From Desulfococcaceae bacterium (GTDB lineage Bacteria; Desulfobacterota; Desulfobacteria; Desulfobacterales; Desulfosalsimonadaceae): a stretch of 64,000 bases of DNA. The first letter of the stretch is position 1. Each line of letters begins with the position of its first letter. This document shows positions 18,173-28,735 of this stretch, piece after piece. Made by a program: the position numbers and the translations under genes. The stretch covers positions 88,739 to 152,738 of the forward strand of contig JAQYVU010000003.1 in the NCBI GenBank assembly GCA_030145385.1, in the 5' to 3' direction. The notes under the pieces were generated by a model. The model was not told the DNA's origin. It searched no databases and saw nothing but the letters and a program-made list of their open reading frames with translations.

Positions 18173-20353
18173 ATGGAAAAAAGACAGCTGAGAATCGCCC
18201 TTGCGGGAAATCCGAATTCCGGAAAAACAACTATTTTCAACAACCTGACCGGAACACGGCAGAAAGTTGGAAACTGGCCCGGAGTAACGGTTGAAAAAAA
18301 AGAGGGGGATATTTTAAAGTTCGGGTATGATATGAAAATCATCGATTTGCCCGGTACTTACAGTCTGACGCCTTTTTCTATTGAAGAAATTGTGGCCAGG
18401 GATTTTATCTTAGATGAGAATCCGGATGTGGTCATTGATATTATTGATGCGTCGAACCTTGAACGCAATCTGTATCTGGCCAATCAACTCCGGGAGCTTG
18501 ACTGCAAGGTTATTTTTGCTTTAAATATGGCCGATGTCGCCAAGTCGCGCGGGTTTAAAATTGACGCTAAAAAACTGTCCGAACTTCTCGGTGTTCCGGT
18601 CGTTTTTACGGTGGGGAACAAGAATGAGGGCCTGGATGATCTGTTAAAAACAGCGATTGAGCTGGCTGAGTCTCCCCTTGAAATACCTGAGGAAAGAAGA
18701 GTCCGTTACAGCAATGACATTGAATCAGCCATTTCTGAATTAAAGGATTTTATAGAACTGCGGGTTGACAGTTCTTTTTCTTATAATTCCCGCTGGACAG
18801 CCGTCAAGCTGCTCGAGAACGATCAAATCATCAAAGACAGGATCATCGAGAAAGTCAGGGCTGAAAGCGAAAACATTCTGAGAAAAGCGGAAAAACTCCG
18901 GGGGAAATTGTCCAAACGCTTAGACGATGATCCGGAGATCGTCATGACCGATGACCGGTACGGATTTATCGCCGGTACCATTAAGGAAGTTTTATCCACC
19001 TCCACTCGCCAGCGAGTGGATATATCCCGTAATATTGATCTGGTTTTGACCAACCGGTTTCTGGGTTTCCCGATTTTTATTTTTTTTATCTGGGCGATGT
19101 TTCAGACCACATTTACCTTAGGCGCTTATCCCATGGAATGGATTGATGCCGGGGTAGGATATGTTTCTGCTTTTTTTGCATATGTTCTGCCGGACAGCCT
19201 GTTAAAAGATCTGATAGTGGACGGCATTATCGCGGGTGTCGGGAGTATTATTATATTTTTGCCGAATATTTTACTGCTGTTTTTCTGTATTGCACTGTTC
19301 GAAGATACCGGATACATGGCACGGGCTGCGTTTTTGATGGACAAGATCATGCATCTGATCGGCCTGCACGGCAAATCATTTATTCCCATGCTCATGGGGT
19401 TCGGGTGCAGTGTGCCGGCAATAATTGCGACCCGGTCTCTGGAGAGCCGGAAAGACCGCATTCTGACTATTTTGATTACGCCGTTTATGTCCTGTTCGGC
19501 ACGGCTCCCGGTATATATTGTCCTGGCCGGTACTTTTTTTGCCGCCCATGCCGGTACGGTTATTTTTATGATCTATCTTTTCGGTATTCTTGTGGCAATC
19601 GTTACCGGCCGCCTGTTCCGTACTGCATTATTAAAAGGAGAAGACGCGCCGTTTGTTATGGAGCTGCCGCCATACCGGGTCCCTATGATGAAAAATCTTT
19701 TGATTCATATGTGGGACCGCAGCAAGATGTTTTTAAAGAAAATGGGCGGTATTATACTGGTCGGCTCGATTGTGATATGGGTGCTGTCAAATTTTCCGCA
19801 AAATATTCAATATTCGCGCGATTATGATTCGCAGATCGCCCAATTACATCAGGCCTACGAGCAGAAGGTCAGTTCAGGAGAATCCATTGATGAACTACGT
19901 CTTTTGCAGACAAAAGAGGATTTTGTTGAAAGGCTTTCCATTGCAAAAGAAGCGGAAAGAGCGGAAAAGTCGTTTATCGGCAGAATCGGAAAGGCGATTG
20001 AACCGGTATTTTTACCCATCGGTATTGACTGGCGGGGAAGTGTTGCTTTGCTGACCGGTTTTGTGGCAAAGGAAATTGTTGTCAGCACCATGGGTGTTTT
20101 GTATGCCGCAGAAGGCGATGCAGAGTCCGATGCATTGCGCAATGCGCTGTTAAAATCGGGGATGACGCCGCTTTCCGCACTCTCAATGATGATTTTTGTT
20201 CTTCTGTATGTTCCCTGCCTGGCAACCATCGGCGCTATCACCCGCGAAACCGGGTCGGTGAAATGGACGTTGTTTAATATTGCGTTTACCACGACAGTGG
20301 CATGGGGCATGTCGTTTGTTGTTTATCAGGGCGGGCGTCTTATAGGTTTTTAG
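18173..20353 (+). CDS. feoB: Ferrous iron transport protein B
   Basis: A 726-residue GTP-dependent Fe2+ transporter of the inner membrane. The N-terminal G domain has GNPNSGKTTIFNNLTG (G1), the DLPGTYSL G3 motif and NMAD (G4). A helical GDI-like region follows (about 180-270), then the membrane part with FeoB core segments including MLMGFGCSVPAIIATRSL and TPFMSCSARLPVYIVL, each carrying the conserved cysteine. Length is normal for the family. It ends the fur-feo operon and converges on clpB across a hairpin at 20480-20506. Confidence 0.95.
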   Translation: MEKRQLRIALAGNPNSGKTTIFNNLTGTRQKVGNWPGVTVEKKEGDILKFGYDMKIIDLPGTYSLTPFSIEEIVARDFILDENPDVVIDIIDASNLERNLYLANQLRELDCKVIFALNMADVAKSRGFKIDAKKLSELLGVPVVFTVGNKNEGLDDLLKTAIELAESPLEIPEERRVRYSNDIESAISELKDFIELRVDSSFSYNSRWTAVKLLENDQIIKDRIIEKVRAESENILRKAEKLRGKLSKRLDDDPEIVMTDDRYGFIAGTIKEVLSTSTRQRVDISRNIDLVLTNRFLGFPIFIFFIWAMFQTTFTLGAYPMEWIDAGVGYVSAFFAYVLPDSLLKDLIVDGIIAGVGSIIIFLPNILLLFFCIALFEDTGYMARAAFLMDKIMHLIGLHGKSFIPMLMGFGCSVPAIIATRSLESRKDRILTILITPFMSCSARLPVYIVLAGTFFAAHAGTVIFMIYLFGILVAIVTGRLFRTALLKGEDAPFVMELPPYRVPMMKNLLIHMWDRSKMFLKKMGGIILVGSIVIWVLSNFPQNIQYSRDYDSQIAQLHQAYEQKVSSGESIDELRLLQTKEDFVERLSIAKEAERAEKSFIGRIGKAIEPVFLPIGIDWRGSVALLTGFVAKEIVVSTMGVLYAAEGDAESDALRNALLKSGMTPLSALSMMIFVLLYVPCLATIGAITRETGSVKWTLFNIAFTTTVAWGMSFVVYQGGRLIGF

Positions 20354-20479
20354 CACAAGCCTGATTTGCCCATTTGCTGTGTTATAATTGGAGTGCGGTA
20401 GGCACACTACAGCTTCACCACTTATGCCTTGCGAATGAACAAATCAAACTTGTGTAAAATCGGGTTATCGATTTTCCGT

Positions 20480-20506
20480 GGTTCCCACGGCCCTTTCGTG
20501 GGAACC
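20480..20506. terminator. Hairpin between convergent feoB and clpB
   Basis: Perfect 10-bp arms GGTTCCCACG (20480-20489) and CGTGGGAACC (20497-20506) with a 7-base loop. It lies 14 bp beyond the clpB stop and 127 bp beyond feoB. There is no long T-run on either strand, so termination efficiency is uncertain; a bidirectional terminator is the simplest reading. Confidence 0.55.
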
Positions 20507-20520
20507 CATATTAATTTAAA

Positions 20521-23139
20521 CTACGCCGCATGGGACGAATCCTTGGGAATCCCGGGAATGATATGAAACCGGATTTTATCTTCTTCCGCATACGCTTTGA
20601 TCTGGCTTGATTCTTTCATATCGCCTTTTAAAATTTCCATTGAAAGCGGGTTTTCAATGTACTGCTGAATAGTCCGTTTCAAAGGCCGGGCGCCATACAC
20701 CGGGTCAAATCCTTTTTCTGCAAGAAGATCTTTGGCGTCATCCGACAGTTGAAGATCAATGTCCATGTCTGCGAGCCGTTTACCCAACCGTTCCAATTGA
20801 ATGTCAACAATTTGGCGAATTTGTCGGTGGGTCAGGCTATGGAAAATAATATTTTCGTCAACCCGGTTGAGAAACTCGGGTTTGAAACCGGCCCGTAAAG
20901 CTTGCATAATTTTTTCTTCCATTTTTTCGCGATTGGTATCTGAAATTTCCTGTATCAGGTGACTGCCAATATTGGATGTCATAATGATCAGCGTGTTCTT
21001 GAAATCAACGGTTTTTCCCTGGCCGTCCGTCAGGCGTCCATCATCCAGTATCTGTAAAAGGACGTTAAAGATATCCGGATGTGCTTTTTCGATTTCATCA
21101 AAAAGAATCACGGAATAGGGCCGTCGTCGCACTGCTTCGGTAAGATATCCGCCTTCTTCATACCCGACATACCCCGGAGGGGCGCCGATCAGGCGGGAAA
21201 CCGTATGCTTTTCCATGTATTCCGACATGTCCACCCGGATGATGGCCTGTTCATTATCATAGAGAAATTCCGCTAAGGATTTGGCAAGCTCGGTCTTGCC
21301 GACCCCGGTGGGCCCCAGGAATATGAATGATCCAATGGGCCGGTTCGGATCCTGAAGGCCTGACCGGGCACGGCGAACCGCATTGGAAACAGCAGTCACC
21401 GCTTCATCCTGACCGATCAGCCGTTTTTTCAGGCGGTCTTCCATGTGTACCAGTTTTTCACGCTCTCCTTCGAGCATTTTCTGTACCGGTATGCCGGTCC
21501 ATTTGGATACAATTTCTGCAATATCTTCCGCATCCACCTCTTCCCGGAGCATTTTTCGATGAACCTGAATATCAACAAGCTTTTGATTGGCCTGATCAAG
21601 CCGGCTTTTCAGCTCATTTCGTATGCCATAACGCAGTTCAGCCACCCTTTCAAGGTTGCCTTCCCGCTCGGCCTGCTGCTCTTCAATGTCGATTCGGTCC
21701 AGTTCGGATTTAATGGACTGAATAGTGGCAATGATGTCTTTTTCGTTCTGCCAGTGGGCGTTTAAGCGGTTAAAATCCTCTTTTAATGATTCAAGGTCTT
21801 TTTCCAGTTTTTTCAGACGGTCTTTAGAGGCGCTGTCGGTTTCTTTTTTTAAAGCCTCGCGTTCGATTTCCAGTTGAGTGATCTTGCGCTGTATTTCATC
21901 GATTTCAGCCGGCTTGCTGTCGATTTCGATCCGCAGGCGTGATGCTGCTTCATCGATTAAATCGATTGCTTTATCCGGAAGAAAACGATCGGTAATATAG
22001 CGGTCGGACAGAGTGGCTGCCGCAACAATCGCAGAATCTTTTATTTTCACCCCATGATGCACTTCATATTTTTGTTTTAATCCCCTTAAGATCGAAATGG
22101 TGTCCTCTTTCGTCGGTTCGGCTGCCAGGACCGGCTGAAATCGACGTTCCAGGGCCGCGTCCTTTTCAATATATTTTCGGTATTCGGAAATGGTCGTGGC
22201 ACCGATACAACGCAGTGTTCCCCGGGCAAGGGCAGGCTTTAACATATTGGAGGCATCCAGGGATCCTTCGGAGGCTCCGGCACCGACCAGCGTATGAAGT
22301 TCATCGATAAAGAGGATGATTTTTCCTTCGGCTTTTTCAACTTCCTTTACCACGGCTTTCAAGCGGTCTTCGAATTCACCCCGGTATTTCGCACCGGCAA
22401 TCAGTGTTCCCATATCCAGAACAATTAACCGGCGATTTTTTAAGGCTTCGGAAACATCTCCTTCAACAATTCTCTGGGCAAGTCCTTCGACAATAGCGGT
22501 TTTGCCGACACCCGGTTCTCCGATCAGCACCGGATTGTTTTTTGTTCGCCGGGACAAAACCTGGGCGATGCGCCTTATTTCTTCATCCCGGCCGATCACC
22601 GGGTCAATTTTGCCCAGACGGGCATTTTCGGTCAGATCATGGGTGTATTTTTCCAGGGCCTGGTATTTATCCTCCGGATTCTGGTCGGTAATAGTCTGGT
22701 TGCCCCGGATTCCCATCAGAACTTTCAGCACTTTTTCTTTGGTAATTCCAAAATGGTTGAAAATATTTTTAAGCCGGTTGTCTTTTATATCTAAAATCGC
22801 AAGAAAAATATGTTCTACGCTGACATATTGATCTTTCATGTTCGATGCTTCTGTAAACGCTTTTTCAAGCATTTTTCGAAAAAGATCGGATAAGTATGCA
22901 TCACCGACAGCGCCCTGGATTTTAGGCAGTTTTTCGATTGCCTGTAATGTCTCGCGAGCCACATCATTCGGTGTGACACCGATTTTTTGCAGGATGGATC
23001 CGGCAATGCTGTCGGTATCATTTAGCATCACATACAAAAAATGCACCGGTTCAATCTGCTGCTGATTGTTTTTAGATGTAAATGCATGCGCTTCCTGAAT
23101 CAGTTCCTGAGATTTCAATGTAAATTTATCAAAACGCAT
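20521..23139 (-). CDS. clpB: ATP-dependent chaperone ClpB
   Basis: An 872-residue Hsp100 disaggregase. In order: N-terminal Clp repeat domain (about 1-150), AAA1 with [13 protein letters not shown] and [13 protein letters not shown], a coiled-coil middle domain (about 400-530), AAA2 with [13 protein letters not shown] and [12 protein letters not shown], and the ClpB C-terminal domain ([11 protein letters not shown]). Works with DnaK to rescue aggregated proteins in the cytoplasm. Full length, single gene, good AAGGAGG ribosome site just upstream of the ATG. A heat-shock-like promoter element is present upstream. Confidence 0.97.
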   Translation of the reverse strand: MRFDKFTLKSQELIQEAHAFTSKNNQQQIEPVHFLYVMLNDTDSIAGSILQKIGVTPNDVARETLQAIEKLPKIQGAVGDAYLSDLFRKMLEKAFTEASNMKDQYVSVEHIFLAILDIKDNRLKNIFNHFGITKEKVLKVLMGIRGNQTITDQNPEDKYQALEKYTHDLTENARLGKIDPVIGRDEEIRRIAQVLSRRTKNNPVLIGEPGVGKTAIVEGLAQRIVEGDVSEALKNRRLIVLDMGTLIAGAKYRGEFEDRLKAVVKEVEKAEGKIILFIDELHTLVGAGASEGSLDASNMLKPALARGTLRCIGATTISEYRKYIEKDAALERRFQPVLAAEPTKEDTISILRGLKQKYEVHHGVKIKDSAIVAAATLSDRYITDRFLPDKAIDLIDEAASRLRIEIDSKPAEIDEIQRKITQLEIEREALKKETDSASKDRLKKLEKDLESLKEDFNRLNAHWQNEKDIIATIQSIKSELDRIDIEEQQAEREGNLERVAELRYGIRNELKSRLDQANQKLVDIQVHRKMLREEVDAEDIAEIVSKWTGIPVQKMLEGEREKLVHMEDRLKKRLIGQDEAVTAVSNAVRRARSGLQDPNRPIGSFIFLGPTGVGKTELAKSLAEFLYDNEQAIIRVDMSEYMEKHTVSRLIGAPPGYVGYEEGGYLTEAVRRRPYSVILFDEIEKAHPDIFNVLLQILDDGRLTDGQGKTVDFKNTLIIMTSNIGSHLIQEISDTNREKMEEKIMQALRAGFKPEFLNRVDENIIFHSLTHRQIRQIVDIQLERLGKRLADMDIDLQLSDDAKDLLAEKGFDPVYGARPLKRTIQQYIENPLSMEILKGDMKESSQIKAYAEEDKIRFHIIPGIPKDSSHAA

Positions 23140-23221
23140 GAGTCCTCCTTTTTTTAAGTTGATTTATGCGGGTTTTTTACTTTAAATTAATCGTTTGATT
23201 GGTAACATATTGTCTTTTAAT

Positions 23222-23249
23222 AAAATAATCACTTTCAAGATTGTGTCAA
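23222..23249 (-). promoter_or_regulatory. Putative clpB promoter
   Basis: On the minus strand TTGACA (23244-23249) is separated by 16 bases from TATTTT (23222-23227). The spacer also contains CTTGAAA (23233-23239), the sigma-32 -35 consensus, without an obvious CCCCAT -10. It lies about 85 bp upstream of clpB. Either sigma-70 or heat-shock sigma use is possible. Confidence 0.4.
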
Positions 23250-23471
23250 CCGGGAGTTGAGATGAGTAGGAAATCTAATTTTTAATTGACCTTGTTATCA
23301 AGTTTAAATACTATAGAAAGTAATTGAATTTAAATAATATGCTTCGGAATGCGATTTATTTTTATTCATAATTTAGATTTATTTTGATTTTTGTGATTGG
23401 TTTGTTAACGAAAGACAGGCATGCCAATATGAATATGGTAGCGTTTTAATGAGTGAGGAGTGTTAAGCGGT
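23250..23471. other. Intergenic region upstream of the HD-GYP gene
   Basis: Together with the clpB promoter this forms a 332-bp gene-free gap between divergent clpB and the HD-GYP gene. It is AT-rich. The only clear element is GTGAGGAG at 23453-23460, a ribosome site that places the downstream start at ATG 23472. Confidence 0.5.
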
Positions 23472-24701
23472 ATGGGATTCCAGCATTCTCAATATGCCCG
23501 GTATCCAAGAAGTGAAATCGCCTCGATTATGAAAAGAATCGAGGAATTCAACTATTTGCAGGATATTGATGCCATTCTCGACAAAATCCTTGAAGAAGCC
23601 CGCAGTCTTTCAAATGCCGATGCCGGCTCAATTTTTATTGCTGAGGATGACCGCCTGCGGTTCGGGTATGTTCATAATGATACCCTGTTTAAAAAAGATG
23701 AGGCCAATGAGGAAATTTATGTTGATTTTTCAGTGCCCATTGATGGCCAGTCAATCGTCGGGTATGTGGCTTTAACCGGCAATACAATCGTAATTGACGA
23801 TGCATACAACCTCTCATCGGGCAGTCCGTTTACGTTTAATTCCGATTATGATCAAAAATCCGGATATAAAACCCGGTCGATTTTAGCCGTGCCGCTTTAT
23901 ACGTTTCACGGCCGGCTGGTGGGGGTCATGCAGCTTATTAATGCCAAAGATGAATGCGGTCGGGTAATCGCTTTTAGAAAACGGATCCAGGATCTTGTTC
24001 CTTTGCTTGCCAATAATGCCGCTGTTGCGATTGATCGCGGGATTATGAACAGGGAGATGATCCTGCGAATGGTTAAAATGGCTGAACTCAGGGATCCGAC
24101 AGAAACCGGCGCGCATGTTCAACGGGTCGGTGCGTATTCATCTGAAATTTATCATCAGTGGGCAATAAAACATAAAATTGATAAGCATGAAAAAAACCGA
24201 ACTAAGGATTTAATCCGACTGGCTGCCATGCTTCATGATGTCGGAAAAGTCGGGATCCCGGACAAAATTTTAAAAAAACCGGGTAAACTGACGGACAGTG
24301 AGTTTGATACCATGAAATGGCATACCGTTTATGGGGGGCGTTTATTCATGAACCAAACATCAAGCCTTGATAAAATGAGTTTGCAGATTGCACTTAATCA
24401 TCATGAAAAATGGAACGGCAAGGGATACCCTGGTAAAATAGATGACATAATGAAGCCGGATGTTAAGCTGGGGCTTCCCAGGAAAAAAGAGGATATACCG
24501 TTAAGTGCTCGGATTGTATCTCTTGCGGATGTTTTTGATGCACTGGTTTCCAATCGATCGTACAAGGAGCCCTGGAGTGACACGCGGGCGTATGAAGCGA
24601 TTGAGGCGAATGCCGGCAAACACTTTGATCCTGAAATCGTAGAAATGTTTTTTCAGATTCTTCCGGTAATCCAGGCGATTCGAAAAAAATACAGAGAATA
24701 A
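23472..24701 (+). CDS. GAF-HD-GYP cyclic-di-GMP phosphodiesterase-like protein
   Basis: About 409 residues. An N-terminal GAF domain (about 20-180, with ADAGSIFIAED) is followed by an HD-GYP domain carrying LHDVGKVGIPD and HHEKWNGKGYP, the metal and GYP motifs of c-di-GMP hydrolases. Cytoplasmic; presumably lowers c-di-GMP in response to a ligand of the GAF domain. A GTG at 23460 is in frame, but the GAGGAG at 23455-23460 fits ATG 23472. No receiver domain or membrane segment. A c-di-GMP riboswitch elsewhere in the window (62.2 kb) shows the messenger is read in this organism. Confidence 0.9.
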   Translation: MGFQHSQYARYPRSEIASIMKRIEEFNYLQDIDAILDKILEEARSLSNADAGSIFIAEDDRLRFGYVHNDTLFKKDEANEEIYVDFSVPIDGQSIVGYVALTGNTIVIDDAYNLSSGSPFTFNSDYDQKSGYKTRSILAVPLYTFHGRLVGVMQLINAKDECGRVIAFRKRIQDLVPLLANNAAVAIDRGIMNREMILRMVKMAELRDPTETGAHVQRVGAYSSEIYHQWAIKHKIDKHEKNRTKDLIRLAAMLHDVGKVGIPDKILKKPGKLTDSEFDTMKWHTVYGGRLFMNQTSSLDKMSLQIALNHHEKWNGKGYPGKIDDIMKPDVKLGLPRKKEDIPLSARIVSLADVFDALVSNRSYKEPWSDTRAYEAIEANAGKHFDPEIVEMFFQILPVIQAIRKKYRE

Positions 24702-24761
24702 AGTTAAACAGCCTTTGGGCTTCATCAACAGAAACTATTATATTCCGGACCGGAGTGATTG

Positions 24762-25676
24762 ATGGAGAAAGAAGCAACTAAATTGTATGACTTGTTCGAC
24801 TGCCAGAACCAAAAGGGGGTCCTGGCGGAAATTGTTACGATCATTTCTCTGCTTGATTCTGGACGTATAGTGGATCAGTTCAAATCAGTTTATCAGGATA
24901 TTGTCCGATTATTTAACGGAGAATATCCCGGTTACAGAGCTTCTAATACCAAATATCATAACCTGGAACATACAACCATGGTCACGCTGGCCACTGTGCG
25001 TCTGATTCACGGAAGTGTTAAGGGCGGTTTCCGGTTTAAGCCGGATAATGTCCTGCTGGGGCTTCTTGCCGCGTTGTTCCATGATTCCGGGCTGATCCAG
25101 ACCAAACAGGACCGGAAGGGCACCGGTGCCAAGTATACCATTGGACATGAAAAGCGAAGTGTCGGTTTTATGCGAAAGAATCTGGGTACAAAGGATTTTT
25201 CAAAGCAGCAGATGGACGACTGTGAGCAGTTGATAAAATGCACCAATTTAAAAATTGAAGTAGCAGACATTTCCTTCCGGTCTAAAGAAATTGAAGATTT
25301 GGGTAAAATTGTCGGCTCTGCAGATTTGCTCGCCCAAATGGCGGATCGGCATTACCTGGAAAAATTGATCCTTTTGTTTAAAGAATTTGAAGAAGCCGGT
25401 ATTCCCGGATTTGATTCCGAAGAAGAGCTTCTTGAGAAGACTGAAGGGTTTTATAAAAATGTAACTCAAAAACGTTTAACTCAGGATTTTAACAATATTT
25501 CGTCTAATATGACAAATCATTTCAAGTATCGATGGAATATTGACCGTGATTTGTATGGCGAATCTATTTTTAATAATATTAAATATTTAAAATCAATATT
25601 AAGCGGCGGTAAAAAAAGCCGCTTGTTCTATCAGCAGCATCTGAAACGAGGGGGACTGGTTAAAGAAAGAGAATAA
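24762..25676 (+). CDS. HD-domain phosphohydrolase-like protein
   Basis: About 304 residues with a metal-dependent HD signature: KYHNLEHTTMV, then LAALFHDSGLIQ, and a later DLLAQMADRHYL. This is the pattern of the PDEase/HDc family. The substrate cannot be told. It follows the HD-GYP gene by 60 bp on the same strand and may be co-transcribed. A GGAG six bases upstream supports ATG 24762 over the TTG at 24759. Confidence 0.75.
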   Translation: MEKEATKLYDLFDCQNQKGVLAEIVTIISLLDSGRIVDQFKSVYQDIVRLFNGEYPGYRASNTKYHNLEHTTMVTLATVRLIHGSVKGGFRFKPDNVLLGLLAALFHDSGLIQTKQDRKGTGAKYTIGHEKRSVGFMRKNLGTKDFSKQQMDDCEQLIKCTNLKIEVADISFRSKEIEDLGKIVGSADLLAQMADRHYLEKLILLFKEFEEAGIPGFDSEEELLEKTEGFYKNVTQKRLTQDFNNISSNMTNHFKYRWNIDRDLYGESIFNNIKYLKSILSGGKKSRLFYQQHLKRGGLVKERE

Positions 25677-26012
25677 GGACAAAACGGTCCCAATTATCTG
25701 CCGTCATTGTTGAGTAGCGATGCATAATTTTTTAAATAAGCCTGGTTTTTAATAAATCAATCGCCTTCAATTGTGCGTAGTATTCGGTCCATATTGTTTT
25801 TGTCATGATATGCCTTTATGATAAATAATCCTTTGTCAATACAGATTGCTTAAAGATCATAAGACTGTTTTTATGTGACATTTGTGTAATAATTTAAATA
25901 TGTTACATAGGCGGTATTCCTTTGCCGCATCGGCCTGCGTTGGGCTCAATTCAGGGGTAATTGAATATATTGGCAGCGCGGTAAAATTATTGAATTGAAG
26001 TAAGGAGTAAGC
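25677..26012. other. Intergenic region before the TPR protein
   Basis: A 336-bp stretch without a supported gene. The left part is AT-rich; the part from about 25905 to 25990 is GC-richer (GCGGTATTCC..GGCAGCGCGGT) and could be a structured leader, but I could not fold a convincing known RNA. AAGGAG precedes the ATG at 26013. Confidence 0.4.
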
Positions 26013-27500
26013 ATGCATCAGTCGTTTAAAATTTTTTTCATTTGTATGTTACTGTGGAGCATTTTTAATCCGGTCTTCGCAGATGAGATTGCCCATAATT
26101 ATTACGGTCTGGGGGTATTTGCCTATGAAGAGGGAAATTTCACGGAAGCCAGGGACCTCTTGTTAAAAGCCGTTGTTCTGGATCCGGAAAACGCCCGGGC
26201 AAATTTTTATCTCGGCCAGGCATATGTCAAGCTGGCGCAGCCAGACAAAGCGGAGCATTATTTGACAACGGCACTCTCACTGGATCCGCAGGTCCCGGGC
26301 CTAAAGTATTCTCTGGGAATTCTTTTTTACCAAATAAATGATTATGAACAAGCCCGGCAAAAATTTGAAGAAGTGGTTGCCGGGAACCCATCAGATATTC
26401 TGGCAATATACTATTCAGGGATGAGCCTGTATAAGCTTGAACAATACGATGCGGCCGGCGGGCTTCTGATCGAGGCCGCCCAAATGAGCCCGAGTATTGA
26501 AGCCAACGGATACTATTACGCAGGCGTCTGTAATTATCAACTGAGGCGCCTTGACGAAGCGGTAAAACAATTTGAGCATGTGATGGAAATTGCGGATTCT
26601 GAAGACCTTAAAGATAATGCACGATTATGGGCGCAAACCATCAAAAAGAATCAGGCAGCCGTCAAGCCCTATAGTTTATATCTTAAAACCGGTTATTTGT
26701 ATGACGATAATGTCGTTCTGGAACCGGCTGACCGGGATATTGTTTCCGATGAAAGTGACAGCGCGTTTTTGTTATATTTTTCCGGCAAGTACGATTTGAT
26801 TGATGATCGTCAGTTGAGATCGGGCATCGGTTACAGTCATTATCAAACCTGGTATCAGGATCTGGATGAATATGATTTAACCGGAAGTATCGGCAATGTT
26901 TATTTAAATTATAAGTTTTGTGAATCCGTGACAATGGGTGTCAAATACCTGCCCACCTACTACTGGGTCGATTCCGAGAGTTATCTAATGCAGCACCAGG
27001 TAAAGCCCTCTGCACTATGGATGATCGATAATTTTAATGCAGTCGATTTTTCATACAGTTACTATCGGAATAATTATTTTACAGATAATTCCCGGGACGG
27101 ACATTCCAATGAAATGACGGCGGATTATTCCCATGGATTTTCAAGTTTAGACGGATTCATGTTTTGCGGTATCGGGTTTGAGGTTTATTCGGCTTTTGAA
27201 AAAGACCAGGATTATCGTGAACTGAAAACGCGGCTGGGAATCTCCTATGATGTATTTGATCAGACGAATATAACGGTTTACGGAAATTACTATGGTAAGC
27301 AGTATGATGCCAGGGATTTGACGTATAAAGTCAAAAGGGATGATTCCCGGTATTTTGCATCCGCATCCATTACCCGGAATATCTGGAAGCAATGGCTGAA
27401 CGTTTCAGCGGAATACACTTATACGAAAAATAATTCAAATATTGCTGATTTTGATTATGAACGAAATGCCATACTTCTTTCTGTATCCGTTAAATTATGA
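26013..27500 (+). CDS. Exported TPR protein with putative outer-membrane barrel
   Basis: A 495-residue protein. A signal peptide ends near residue 23 (NPVFA-DEIA). Residues about 27-225 are tetratricopeptide repeats (YEEGNFTEARDLLLKAVVLDPENARANFYLG and successive copies). From about 226 the sequence alternates aromatic and polar residues in strand-length stretches (LYLKTGYLYDDNVVL.., FDYERNAILLSVSVKL), as in an outer-membrane beta-barrel, although it ends in Leu instead of Phe. Overall similar to TPR-barrel proteins that export or assemble surface proteins. It sits ahead of a FecR-domain gene and a very large beta-helix protein, so a role in their export or anchoring is inferred. Confidence 0.7.
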   Translation: MHQSFKIFFICMLLWSIFNPVFADEIAHNYYGLGVFAYEEGNFTEARDLLLKAVVLDPENARANFYLGQAYVKLAQPDKAEHYLTTALSLDPQVPGLKYSLGILFYQINDYEQARQKFEEVVAGNPSDILAIYYSGMSLYKLEQYDAAGGLLIEAAQMSPSIEANGYYYAGVCNYQLRRLDEAVKQFEHVMEIADSEDLKDNARLWAQTIKKNQAAVKPYSLYLKTGYLYDDNVVLEPADRDIVSDESDSAFLLYFSGKYDLIDDRQLRSGIGYSHYQTWYQDLDEYDLTGSIGNVYLNYKFCESVTMGVKYLPTYYWVDSESYLMQHQVKPSALWMIDNFNAVDFSYSYYRNNYFTDNSRDGHSNEMTADYSHGFSSLDGFMFCGIGFEVYSAFEKDQDYRELKTRLGISYDVFDQTNITVYGNYYGKQYDARDLTYKVKRDDSRYFASASITRNIWKQWLNVSAEYTYTKNNSNIADFDYERNAILLSVSVKL

Positions 27501-27623
27501 TGGCTTCGCAAAAAGTCCAAATTCTGTGTTGCACAGCATTCCTCGTCACTGCGGAGTAGGCTAACTACGCCTCATTCCTCAGAATTTGTGCGCCTTGAAT
27601 TTGAAGCTTTTTTCTTTGCCATC
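27499..27623. repeat. Palindromic interspersed repeat
   Basis: About 125 bp bounded by GATGGCTTCGCAAAAAG (27499-27515) and, inverted, CTTTTTTCTTTGCCATC (27607-27623). Inside, AATTCTG/CAGAATT and GAGTAG/CTAC form nested arms, and CATTCCTC occurs twice as a direct repeat. It overlaps the stop codon of the TPR gene and fills the gap to the FecR gene. It looks like a non-autonomous palindromic element able to fold into one long hairpin. A fragment resembling its edge (ATGGCTTCGTAAAA) is near 46852. Confidence 0.7.
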
Positions 27624-27674
27624 CGAATCTGATTTTTTATAGAATTATCAAATAATAGCTGGAGAATAAATACG

Positions 27675-28667
27675 ATGAGCATCAAAAGCGTATTGAATGT
27701 TTTTATAAGTATTATTTTAACAATGGTATCATTCGGTTCATCAGCCCATGCGGCTGGTCCTTCGGACCGGATTGATATTGAAAAAATCATTGTCCGGGAG
27801 GTGTATGAACCGGGAAACGGGTCGGCAGTGGGTAAAATCCGCCAGGTATCCGGAACCGTGCTGATCGTTCACCAGGCCCAGGAACATGGTTATCGGGCCG
27901 AGAAAGACCTGGACCTGTTCAAGGGCGATACTGTTTTTACCGGAAAAGACGGCAACGCTTCATTTGCGCTCAATGACGGCAGTTTTATATCGCTTTCTCC
28001 GGGAACTCAGATGGTAATCAATAAAAGCGTTTATGCGGTAAAACAAAAAACAAGATCTTCGTTTATGAATATGATCACAGGTAAGGCCCGCTTTGTGGTC
28101 AAAAAATTCGTTGATGCAAGACATTCTGAATTCAAGGTTAAAACCCGGACATCCGTGGCCGGAGTCAGGGGATCCGACTTTATTATTGATGCGGCTGAAA
28201 CCATCACGGAAATAACCGCCCTTGAAAAAACCGAAATAGAGGTCATCAGTTTGTCTAATCCGGAAGCCGAGCCGCTTGTTCTTCATGATTTTGAACAAAC
28301 GACTGTCAGTATGGGGGGGCTGCCGGAAGAGGCTCAGAAGGTCAAGTCAGAAGAGATAGATCGTCTGATGAAAGAATTTAAATTTTTACCGTCTGATCAG
28401 TCACCGATTGAGCAGGAGTTTAAAGTTTCTGCCGTGCCGGTAGCAATGGAAAATATTTATGTGGCTGAAGATGATCTGATTGCTCCAAATTTTCAGCAAA
28501 TCCATCCGGTTGAAGTACAGGCCAATTCTCTGCAGGATCTGCTGCAATCCAAAAATATCCTGATGGACGAACACGATATTGAAGAACAGAATACTCAGAT
28601 TTATCAGGAAAAGAATGAAACCATACAAAAAAGGCCGCTGCCGGGTTTTCCCGGGTCGCCGGAATAA
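27675..28667 (+). CDS. Exported FecR-domain protein
   Basis: A 330-residue protein with a signal peptide ending near residue 27 (SSAHA-AGPS). Residues about 50-200 are a FecR domain: KIRQVSGTVLIV, LFKGDTVFTGKDGNASFALNDGSFISLSPGT, then KFKVKTRTSVAGVRGSDF-like features. Here the domain is periplasmic or surface-exposed and no FecI sigma factor or TonB receptor is nearby, so it is not a classical FecR signal transducer. The C-terminal third is acidic and Gln-rich without recognised domain. It lies between the TPR-barrel gene and the beta-helix gene on the same strand. Confidence 0.8.
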   Translation: MSIKSVLNVFISIILTMVSFGSSAHAAGPSDRIDIEKIIVREVYEPGNGSAVGKIRQVSGTVLIVHQAQEHGYRAEKDLDLFKGDTVFTGKDGNASFALNDGSFISLSPGTQMVINKSVYAVKQKTRSSFMNMITGKARFVVKKFVDARHSEFKVKTRTSVAGVRGSDFIIDAAETITEITALEKTEIEVISLSNPEAEPLVLHDFEQTTVSMGGLPEEAQKVKSEEIDRLMKEFKFLPSDQSPIEQEFKVSAVPVAMENIYVAEDDLIAPNFQQIHPVEVQANSLQDLLQSKNILMDEHDIEEQNTQIYQEKNETIQKRPLPGFPGSPE

Positions 28668-28735
28668 GTCAAGAAAAGCGCGGACGCTGAGTTTTTTTAA
28701 TGAATATGCCGGTTAGCCGGTTTCAGGAGGATATA

